Assembly: GCA_039024295.1 (NCBI GenBank)
Contig: JBCDIQ010000370.1
Location: 1 to 5,594 of the forward strand
DNA: 5,594 bases
Origin: JBCDIQ01 sp039024295
Lineage (GTDB): Bacteria > Bacteroidota > Bacteroidia > J057
Reading direction: 5' to 3'
Shown here: positions 1 to 5,012 of the stretch, piece by piece
Layout of the letters: every line of letters starts with the position of its first letter
How positions within the stretch are numbered: position 1 is the stretch's first letter
Position numbers and translations under genes: made by a program
Notes under the pieces: model-generated
What the model was told of the DNA's origin: nothing
Seen by the model: the letters and a program-made list of their open reading frames with translations, nothing else
The model's database searches: none

Positions 1-21
1 AAAAGAAGTGGTGATACCCTG

Positions 22-63
22 AGGTAGGCAATTTGGTAAGTTCGCGGCCCATTTTGCCTGCCT
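22..63 (+). other. Possible long-loop stem-loop in the leader/intergenic region
   Basis: Bases 22-31 (AGGTAGGCAA) pair with 54-63 (TTGCCTGCCT) as ten pairs including one G-U, leaving a 22-base loop. The octamer CCTGAGGT occurs at 18-25 and again at 61-68, so the stem is flanked by a short direct repeat. A pyrimidine-rich run (70-79) follows. The long loop makes it a weak structure. All three + strand frames hit a stop within the first 27 bases, so an upstream gene could end here, but I cannot tell which frame, if any, is coding. Confidence 0.25.
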
Positions 64-88
64 GAGGTGTTTCTTTTTCATGTATGGT

Positions 89-110
89 CCTTCAATTTTT
101 TTCTTGAAGG
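89..110 (+). other. Perfect 7-bp stem-loop with T-rich loop
   Basis: CCTTCAA at 89-95 is the exact reverse complement of TTGAAGG at 104-110. They enclose an 8-base loop, TTTTTTTC. The hairpin ends only two bases before the stronger hairpin at 113-140, so the two would stack in tandem on a + strand transcript. It may be part of a bipartite terminator or a structured leader. Function is inferred from the fold only. Confidence 0.35.
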
Positions 111-112
111 TA

Positions 113-148
113 AGGAGCTATGAGCCTTTTCATAGCTCCTGCTTTTAT
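113..148 (+). terminator. Strong hairpin followed by a short T-run, likely intrinsic terminator of an upstream gene
   Basis: AGGAGCTATGA (113-123) is perfectly complementary to TCATAGCTCCT (130-140), giving an 11-bp stem with the 6-base loop GCCTTT, followed by GCTTTTAT. This is the most stable hairpin I find in the window. The T-run on the + side suggests termination of a transcript from before position 1. An alternative is a leader hairpin controlling the gene at 167, because the stem hides an AAGGAG sequence and an ATG at 120. Confidence 0.5.
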
Positions 149-167
149 ACTCCAAAACTCATCGTAA
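120..167 (+). other. Possible 15-codon upstream ORF overlapping the next start (TAATG)
   Basis: ATG at 120, preceded two bases earlier by AAGGAG (112-117), opens a frame encoding MSLFIAPAFILQNSS. The frame stops at TAA 165-167, whose last A is the first base of the ATG at 167. The arrangement would suit translational coupling. However, the purine-rich site is unusually close to the ATG, both lie inside the 113-140 hairpin, and Bacteroidota rely little on Shine-Dalgarno pairing. It may be chance. Confidence 0.18.
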
Positions 168-1423
168 TGGCTGGAAAAATACCACTGATACTTTTACTGT
201 TTGTTTTGCTAGCTGGCCTGGAAGGAGTTGCCCAGCAGCTTGAACGCATTCACAGGCCTGGATATGGTAAGCCATGCGTATTCGTGGTGGCACAGGAAAA
301 TCTCCTAGTAGACCTAAGACCTGTGCTACAAGGGTATGAAGGCGGGAGAAAGGCTTGTTTCGTCTTGATAAATGGCAGTGCATCAAATCCTGCTCAAGTG
401 GCCGATTCATTGAACCATTACCTGAATACTGTCCCACACATCGCCAAGCAATATGTCTACTTGGTGGTTGCGGGAAATGATGTGTTTTTTAACGAATACA
501 ATCTCTTTCAGGAAGATTTTATCGGTAAAGCGTATCACCTAAGGGAAGATATTTTTACTCCTATGGTGGCGACAGAGACCGTTCAAGAAGGACAAGGCTT
601 CAATTTGGATAAGGTCATAGATCACCTCAAAAAGAATTACCGTTTTCAGTTGACCATTGACCAAATCGAAGCCCAACATGCGATCCACAAATACAGTAAA
701 AGGGGTTCTTTTGGGGTAGGGCTTTCCATGGGACGGTCATTTTTTACCCCAAAAGAAACCGATGGCTATGTTCCGGGTTCTGCCATGCATTATGGGATCA
801 ACTTGTACAAAAACCTGGGGAAGCGGACCCAACTGAATGTGTCTTTGGGAGGAGGTCTTAATTTTCCCAATCCCCAGGATGAAGTGCAGGCACAGGTGAT
901 GGACCAAATTGACGTTAATTCAATTCTAGATGGGGAGGAACAGGAAGTTGATATCAGCTTGCAACTGAAAGGACACGTCTATACTCGTTTCACAGCAGAT
1001 GTGAGGTATTTTCTTCTGAATCGGGGAAAATGGTTTCCTTACGCTGGTCTGGGACTGTCGTTGAATCAACTTATCAGCATTAATGGGAATATTGATACCA
1101 CCGTCGTCATTGATCCAGATGACATAAGTGGTGGCCTGGGCGGAAGCGCACGTCCAGATACGGATCAAGGGGAAGTTGATCGGTCCATTTTCGGGGGTCC
1201 CAATTGGATGGCAGTCGTTGGTGTCCAGAAAAACTTAGGTCCCAGGTGGCTGTTTGATGCAAGTGCCACGTTCAGTCCATTTACCTCTGAAAGCTCTCCC
1301 TCAAACTCCAGAAGGACCGAGCCTTCTATACCCTTGTCTGTGGTGTCCTTCAATGTAGGTCTGACCTTTAAATTCATCGGCAGGAAGACTACCCGCTATC
1401 AATACATCAGGTTGAAAGAGTAG
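167..1423 (+). CDS. Secreted outer-membrane beta-barrel protein with an N-terminal alpha/beta-like domain
   Basis: This 418-residue protein starts at ATG 167. An upstream in-frame ATG at 80 would add 29 residues in front of a good signal peptide and would run through two hairpins, so I rejected it. Residues 1-23 form a signal peptide (MAGKIPLILLLFVLLAG, then a likely cut near AQQ). Residues about 35-165 alternate hydrophobic strands (CVFVVA, RKACFVLING, KQYVYLVVAGND) with helices, like a soluble periplasmic alpha/beta fold I cannot name. From about 180 the sequence shows amphipathic, Gly/aromatic-rich strands typical of a porin-family or OmpA-like barrel (SFGVGLSMGRSFF; WFPYAGLGLSLN; final strand VVSFNVGLTFKF near 392-403). 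A Gly/Asp-rich stretch at 315-338 probably forms an extracellular loop. The final strand is followed by a 15-residue basic tail. It probably sits in the outer membrane. Substrate and role are unknown, and no neighbour indicates one. Confidence 0.75.
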   Translation: MAGKIPLILLLFVLLAGLEGVAQQLERIHRPGYGKPCVFVVAQENLLVDLRPVLQGYEGGRKACFVLINGSASNPAQVADSLNHYLNTVPHIAKQYVYLVVAGNDVFFNEYNLFQEDFIGKAYHLREDIFTPMVATETVQEGQGFNLDKVIDHLKKNYRFQLTIDQIEAQHAIHKYSKRGSFGVGLSMGRSFFTPKETDGYVPGSAMHYGINLYKNLGKRTQLNVSLGGGLNFPNPQDEVQAQVMDQIDVNSILDGEEQEVDISLQLKGHVYTRFTADVRYFLLNRGKWFPYAGLGLSLNQLISINGNIDTTVVIDPDDISGGLGGSARPDTDQGEVDRSIFGGPNWMAVVGVQKNLGPRWLFDASATFSPFTSESSPSNSRRTEPSIPLSVVSFNVGLTFKFIGRKTTRYQYIRLKE

Positions 1424-1435
1424 CTGCCAACTTCA

Positions 1436-1468
1436 TTTCTGTAAAACGAATCATGGCTCGTATATTTA
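1436..1468 (+). promoter_or_regulatory. Predicted promoter for the sensor kinase-regulator operon
   Basis: TATATTTA (1461-1468) matches seven of eight bases of the Bacteroidota -7 consensus TAnnTTTG. TTTC (1436-1439) stands 21 bases upstream as a three-of-four match to the -33 TTTG. A second overlapping candidate, TACCTTTA (1467-1474), also matches seven of eight but lacks a well-spaced -33 element. Transcription would start near 1472-1478. The same TATATTTA octamer recurs at 4241 before the crp-like gene. Confidence 0.4.
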
Positions 1469-1544
1469 CCTTTAGATATTCGTCCCCAAAATCAATAACC
1501 TGCATAGCCACCTGAAATCTTGTCTAAAATACCGGTCTCGCTTA

Positions 1545-2576
1545 TTGCAAACAGCACTCATCTCTTCTCCGTTGATCAGCCTCTTCACGATTACCACGGC
1601 GATTATTTTGATGCAGTTTTTTCGTGAGCATTCTGCAACGCCTGTACCCGAGTTTAGCTTTTCAAGGTTTGTCGGAATATTTGGGCTAATTACCGTGAAC
1701 TTCTTTATCCATTGGGGAGTCAACATCAGGCTTCTGTTTCTCATTCCAGGTGCGCAACACTTCGGAAAAATTCCCTCAGCCTACTTGCGGTATGTGCTCG
1801 GCTTTTGCGTTGGCTTTTTTATCACCATGATTTTAGGCTTTTTCGCTCGAGAAATGAGAGATACTGAGCCTCCTCCAGGGGTTCAATATTTTCCATACCT
1901 TGCCAGTTTTATGGCGACGAGTTTCATTCTGACCTTGATCGAACTAACCGTCTCACAAGCAGAAAAGTCCGAGCTGGAACTAGAAAAAGCAGAACTGGAA
2001 ATTGCTCAGCTTCTGGCACAGCAGGAACAGCTCAAGCAGCAGATCCATCCGCACTTCCTGTTCAATGCACTGGGAACCCTGCAAATCCTGATTCAGAAAA
2101 ATTCGTCCAAAGCCAATGAATATGTGTTGATGTTGGCAAAATTCCTTCGGGATTCTCTGTATTTGGCTCAGTATGATGTCATCACGGTAAAGGAAGAGTT
2201 GGCCTTTTTGGAAAACTATATTCAGCTTCAACAAATGCGATTTGCTGAGGGGATTCAATATGATATCCACCTGCCAGACCACATCAACCAAAAAGGGATG
2301 TTGCCAGTCTTTTCGCTTCAAATCCTGGCTGAGAATGCCATCAAGCACAATGCCTTTTCCGTGGATAACCCACTCAAGTTAAATATTGACTATTCCAGGG
2401 ATGATCATCTAATAGCAGTGACCAATAATACGTCTCCCAAATATGCGAAAGACATTTCCAGCGGGATTGGGCTCAAAAATCTACAGGAACGGTACCAACA
2501 TTTTAGTGAGGTGCTTCCCAAAATAGAATCCACAGATGCAGCGTTTACCGTTAGATTAAAAGTTTTGGGTATATGA
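1545..2576 (+). CDS. LytS/YehU-type membrane sensor histidine kinase
   Basis: This 343-residue kinase senses an unknown signal and should phosphorylate the regulator encoded next to it. Four hydrophobic segments (about 3-25, 42-67, 80-100, 113-137) form the membrane part. A charged coiled-coil linker (about 138-167) follows. The His_kinase box HPHFLFN is at 168-174, with H170 the expected phosphoacceptor by analogy with the NPHFLFN motif of the family. The N-box LQILAENAIKHN is at 258-269, and a G-box with SGIGLKNLQERY is at 306-317. There is no periplasmic sensor domain, so sensing is probably in the membrane. The only standard start codon is TTG 1545; there is no Shine-Dalgarno. The frame stays open back to 1476 and encodes a basic stretch just before the first membrane segment, so the true start may be further upstream. 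The stop overlaps the regulator start (ATGA), meaning coupled translation. Confidence 0.9.
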   Translation: MQTALISSPLISLFTITTAIILMQFFREHSATPVPEFSFSRFVGIFGLITVNFFIHWGVNIRLLFLIPGAQHFGKIPSAYLRYVLGFCVGFFITMILGFFAREMRDTEPPPGVQYFPYLASFMATSFILTLIELTVSQAEKSELELEKAELEIAQLLAQQEQLKQQIHPHFLFNALGTLQILIQKNSSKANEYVLMLAKFLRDSLYLAQYDVITVKEELAFLENYIQLQQMRFAEGIQYDIHLPDHINQKGMLPVFSLQILAENAIKHNAFSVDNPLKLNIDYSRDDHLIAVTNNTSPKYAKDISSGIGLKNLQERYQHFSEVLPKIESTDAAFTVRLKVLGI

Positions 2577-3334
2577 AGGTTGTGATCATCGAAGACGAGC
2601 CACTAATGTCTGATGCGCTCAAAGAGGAATTGTTACAATCAGGTGAAGCGGTTGAGGTGGTGGCGCAAATCGGCAGCATTCAGCAAGGAATTGCCTATCT
2701 AGAGTCAAATGGATTTCCAGATCTATTTTTTTCCGATATCGAGCTTTCTGATGGCCTCAGTTTCGAAATTTTTCAAAAGACCCAAAGCACCACACCCGTC
2801 GTGTTTTGTACGGCCTACAACCACTATGCGCTGGAGGCATTTCGCGTTTTTGGAATCGATTATATCCTGAAGCCTTTTGAAGGGGCGGACATCAAGGCTG
2901 CCCTTCAAAAATACCAAACCCTGGTAGCCAAAGATGCGAGTCGGGAGCTTGACTATTCAGCCTTGCTGAAAATGCTTGTCCCCACCAATGAGGTTCGGCA
3001 AACCTCCATTTTGATCCATCGGAAAGATAAGATCATCCCGCTTCCCATTGAAGAGGTGGCCTTGGCATCTTTGCAGCGGGGCGTGGTCCACCTCCATACC
3101 TTCAACAAGCAAAGGTTCCTGGTGAACTACAGCATGGAACGCTTGCTCCAAATACTGGGGTCCAGTTTTTATCGTCTGAATCGGCAACACCTTATTTGTC
3201 GTAAAGCGGTGGTTCAGGCTTCGCAATACTTCGGCAGGAAGCTCCTCGTGCACCCGGTAATCGAATATCCCGAACCGTTGATTGTGAGTAAATCGAACAC
3301 AGGAGATTTTCTTCGGTGGTTGGAGGCAAGTTAG
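2573..3334 (+). CDS. LytTR-family response regulator
   Basis: This 253-residue DNA-binding regulator is the partner of the kinase directly upstream, with which it overlaps by four bases (ATGA). Residues 1-117 are a receiver domain: acidic pocket E7/D8, phosphoacceptor D55 (FFSDIELSDG), T80 and K100 (ILKPF). Residues about 143-250 form a LytTR domain with the family's pattern: an early strand SILIHRKDKIIPL, the signature FYRLNRQHLI around 199-208, and the terminal PLIVSKSNTGDFLRWL. Such domains bind direct repeats upstream of target promoters. I recognised no clear repeat pair in this window, so the target is unknown. Its TAG stop lies inside the inverted repeat at 3328-3348. The length is normal for the family. 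Confidence 0.93.
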   Translation: MKVVIIEDEPLMSDALKEELLQSGEAVEVVAQIGSIQQGIAYLESNGFPDLFFSDIELSDGLSFEIFQKTQSTTPVVFCTAYNHYALEAFRVFGIDYILKPFEGADIKAALQKYQTLVAKDASRELDYSALLKMLVPTNEVRQTSILIHRKDKIIPLPIEEVALASLQRGVVHLHTFNKQRFLVNYSMERLLQILGSSFYRLNRQHLICRKAVVQASQYFGRKLLVHPVIEYPEPLIVSKSNTGDFLRWLEAS

Positions 3335-3350
3335 CGGGCGGCTAACTTTG
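3319..3350 (+). promoter_or_regulatory. Predicted promoter for the fructosamine-kinase-family gene (leaderless)
   Basis: TAACTTTG (3343-3350) is a full match to the Bacteroidota -7 consensus TAnnTTTG. GTTG (3319-3322) lies 20 bases upstream and matches three of four bases of the -33 TTTG. The transcription start is predicted around 3354-3356, on top of the ATG at 3355. This separates the gene transcriptionally from the kinase-regulator pair despite the 20-base gap. Confidence 0.6.
3328..3348. repeat. Perfect 8-bp inverted repeat over the regulator stop codon and the next -7 box
   Basis: AAGTTAGC (3328-3335) is exactly complementary to GCTAACTT (3341-3348), with the 5-base centre GGGCG. The left arm contains the response-regulator TAG stop. 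The right arm covers six of the eight bases of the predicted -7 box of the next gene. As RNA it would form a stable hairpin at the 3' end of the kinase-regulator message, but only three Ts follow, so termination would be weak. As DNA it would be a repressor-type operator. Confidence 0.6.
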
Positions 3351-3354
3351 GCAC

Positions 3355-4203
3355 ATGAATCCGGACATTCTCGCTGATATTTTACAGGAACCCATTCTCC
3401 AAACACGTTCATTGGGAGGAGGAGATATTTCTCGAGTGTTGATGTTGGAGACTCCCAGTCGAAAAGTTGTGGCGAAGATTCATCCTGATGTATCCTTATT
3501 TGAGGCAGAAAAAGATGGCTTGGAAGGGCTGGCAGCAGTCAATGCAATTCGGACACCGGATATCTTTGCCTGCCAGGAAACCCCAGAAGGAGCGGTATTG
3601 CTCATGGAATATGTCGCTCCAAAACGACCGGATCAGCGCGATTTTGAAGGATTGGGCCAAAACCTGGCACACCTGCACCTGCATCCGCAACATGAATTTG
3701 GCTGGAGACGGGATAACTACATTGGTAGCCTTCCACAGTCCAATACCCCTCATCCAAATTGGGCTTCCTTTTATGTCCAGGAAAGGCTTCTGCCTCAATT
3801 ACGAATGTCCCGGGATAAGCAGTTGTTAAACAAGGCCGAAGTTCCTTCCCCTGAGAAATTGGCGACCGGTTGTCAGCAGCTATTTTCAGAGGTGCAGCCT
3901 GCCTTGCTCCATGGAGATTTGTGGAGTGGCAATTACCTCATCGCTACCGATGGCACGCCTTATTTGATTGACCCGGCGGTGTACGTGGGCCACCATGAAG
4001 TTGATCTCGCCATGAGCCGTCTTTTTGGGGGCTTCGGCCAAGCTTTTTATGACGTGTATCATGAAATTATTCCAGCGGCCCCAGGCATGAACGCAAGGAA
4101 TGATTGGTACCAATTGTATTACCTGTTGGTGCATTTGAATCTTTTTGGAAGCTCTTATCGTAATTCGGTCATGTCAATTCTCAAAAAGTATGTAAAGTCT
4201 TAA
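3355..4203 (+). CDS. Fructosamine-kinase-family protein (FN3K-related, PF03881 type)
   Basis: This 282-residue cytosolic protein kinase-like enzyme belongs to the family that phosphorylates ketosamines on glycated proteins or free Amadori adducts so that the sugar falls off. Visible motifs are the glycine loop SLGGGDIS (19-26), ATP lysine K41 (VVAKIH), hinge LLMEYV (82-87), the family block EFGWRRDNYIGSLPQSN (114-130), and WASFYVQERLLPQL (136-149). The catalytic loop is LHGDLWSGN (185-193; D188, N193), the metal-binding segment is YLIDPAVYVGHHEVDLAM (203-220; D206), and the C-terminal block is YYLLVHLNLFGSSY (255-268). The length is normal and nothing is missing. The loop position that carries a redox-active cysteine in several eukaryotic members appears to be Asp24 here. 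Its promoter sits right at the ATG, so the message is probably leaderless. The true substrate is unknown. Confidence 0.92.
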   Translation: MNPDILADILQEPILQTRSLGGGDISRVLMLETPSRKVVAKIHPDVSLFEAEKDGLEGLAAVNAIRTPDIFACQETPEGAVLLMEYVAPKRPDQRDFEGLGQNLAHLHLHPQHEFGWRRDNYIGSLPQSNTPHPNWASFYVQERLLPQLRMSRDKQLLNKAEVPSPEKLATGCQQLFSEVQPALLHGDLWSGNYLIATDGTPYLIDPAVYVGHHEVDLAMSRLFGGFGQAFYDVYHEIIPAAPGMNARNDWYQLYYLLVHLNLFGSSYRNSVMSILKKYVKS

Positions 4204-4218
4204 TTCGTTAGGTGGTCT

Positions 4219-4239
4219 GTTTACAGTCTACAGTTTTCA
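4219..4239 (+). repeat. Three tandem 7-base repeats upstream of the crp-like gene
   Basis: GTTTACA (4219-4225), GTCTACA (4226-4232) and GTTTTCA (4233-4239) run head to tail and end one base before the predicted -7 box TATATTTA. They could be a short array of direct binding sites or a fragment of a simple repeat. Only three units exist and the third is degenerate. Confidence 0.35.
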
Positions 4240-4248
4240 GTATATTTA
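4220..4248 (+). promoter_or_regulatory. Possible promoter for the Crp/Fnr-family gene
   Basis: TATATTTA (4241-4248) matches seven of eight bases of TAnnTTTG. TTTA (4220-4223), 17 bases upstream, is a weak -33 candidate at the short end of the usual spacing. Transcription would start near 4252, giving a leader of about 37 bases without a Shine-Dalgarno sequence. The heptad repeats lie between the two elements. Confidence 0.35.
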
Positions 4249-4288
4249 GAGATAACTTCTGCTTCGCTAGAACCTAAAACCTCTCCAA

Positions 4289-4951
4289 ATGCTTGATGCT
4301 GCACATCATAACCTCCTTTCTACCAAATATGGGCACTTTTTCGAGCCAGCATTGCTGAAGGAAATCGCCCAGGTGAGCAGGTTTAAACATGTCAAAAAGG
4401 ACCGGATTATCTTAGATATTGGGGACGAGATAGCGTTTATGCCCCTCGTCCTGGAGGGTTCTATCAAAATCATGCGGGAAGATGCGGATAACAATGATCT
4501 ATTGCTGTACTATCTGGAATTTGGAGACACCTGTGCGATGACGTTGAACTGTTGCCTGCGCAAGGCAAAAAGCCCCATTCGGGCCATAACCGAGCAGGAT
4601 ACCGATTTATTGGTGGTGCCGATTGGCAAAATGGAGGAATGGATGGTGAAATACGCCACCTGGCGGAGCTACGTGTTTGACAGCTACCACATACGCCTGA
4701 ATGAAATGCTGGAATCCATCGACAGCCTGGCATTTCTCAACATGGAAGAGCGTTTGTTAAAATACCTGAACAATAAAGCGCTCATCAATAAGGAAATAGA
4801 GCTTCAGGTGACCCACCAGGAGATTGCGACCGATTTACACACCTCTCGTGTGGTGGTGTCTCGCCTGCTGAAAAAATTGGAGAAAGCAGAGAAACTCCAG
4901 ATGCGCCGGAACAAAATCATCCTGCCTGATTTTTCGGCCGCATCTGTGTAA
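4289..4951 (+). CDS. Crp/Fnr-family transcription regulator, Bacteroidota cysteine-containing subtype
   Basis: This 220-residue regulator has an N-terminal cNMP-binding-like beta-roll (about 15-115), a dimerisation helix (about 120-150), and a C-terminal winged helix-turn-helix (about 155-213). The recognition region is VTHQEIATDLHTSRVVVSRLLKKLE (174-198). The segment where Crp binds cAMP reads GDTCAMTLNCCLRKAKSPIRAI (79-100). It lacks the usual Arg-Ser/Thr cAMP contacts and instead carries C82, C88 and C89. From memory, this cysteine pattern recurs in related Bacteroidota proteins, often near sulfur-metabolism or stress genes. That suggests a thiol, metal or redox signal instead of cAMP, but this is inference. 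It has no N-terminal Fnr-type cysteine cluster. The ATG at 4289 gives the usual family length. A palindrome that could be its operator begins in its last codon and lies in front of the next gene. Confidence 0.9.
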   Translation: MLDAAHHNLLSTKYGHFFEPALLKEIAQVSRFKHVKKDRIILDIGDEIAFMPLVLEGSIKIMREDADNNDLLLYYLEFGDTCAMTLNCCLRKAKSPIRAITEQDTDLLVVPIGKMEEWMVKYATWRSYVFDSYHIRLNEMLESIDSLAFLNMEERLLKYLNNKALINKEIELQVTHQEIATDLHTSRVVVSRLLKKLEKAEKLQMRRNKIILPDFSAASV

Positions 4952-4963
4952 CCATTGTTACAC
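4946..4963. promoter_or_regulatory. Perfect 7-4-7 palindrome, candidate Crp/Fnr operator
   Basis: GTGTAAC (4946-4952), CATT, then GTTACAC (4957-4963) form an exact inverted repeat. The size and 4-base spacer resemble Fnr/Crp-type sites. The left arm uses the last codon (GTG) and TAA stop of the crp-like gene. The centre (4954.5) is about 40-43 bases upstream of the start predicted from the TACATTTG box, the class II activator position. It is AT-rich and has no T-run after it, so it is a poor terminator. Confidence 0.55.
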
Positions 4964-4983
4964 CCTCCCTGGATTTGTAAAGC

Positions 4984-4991
4984 TACATTTG
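4984..4991 (+). promoter_or_regulatory. -7 box of the stress-protein-like gene
   Basis: TACATTTG is a full match to TAnnTTTG. No TTG or TTTG stands at the normal 17-23 base distance; the nearest, TTG 4955-4957, is 26 bases away and lies inside the palindrome. Lack of a -33 element fits a promoter that depends on an activator. Transcription is predicted to start near 4995-4997, leaving a leader of about 16-18 bases. Confidence 0.55.
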
Positions 4992-5012
4992 TGGTAATCA
5001 ATCATCATCGAT

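Noticed and set aside
1..27. Tail of an upstream + strand gene
   Set aside because: All three frames stop within 27 bases (12-14, 20-22, 25-27), leaving 3-8 codons each; nothing identifies the real frame.
80..166. N-terminal extension of the outer-membrane protein to ATG 80
   Set aside because: It would put 29 residues before a clear signal peptide and run through two hairpins; ATG 167 is the better start.
1446..1483. 6-bp inverted repeat ACGAAT/ATTCGT around the kinase promoter
   Set aside because: Short arms with a 26-base spacer; easily expected by chance.
1453..1515. 20-codon ORF starting at ATG 1453
   Set aside because: It overlaps the predicted promoter and mRNA start, has no ribosome site and no recognisable protein character.
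2629..2639. ATTGTTACAAT palindrome resembling a half of the 4946-4963 site
   Set aside because: It lies inside the response-regulator coding region with only 5-bp arms and the wrong spacing; probably coincidence.
4946..4963. The 7-4-7 palindrome read as a terminator of the crp-like gene
   Set aside because: AT-rich 7-bp stem followed by CCTCCC instead of a T-run; the operator reading fits better.
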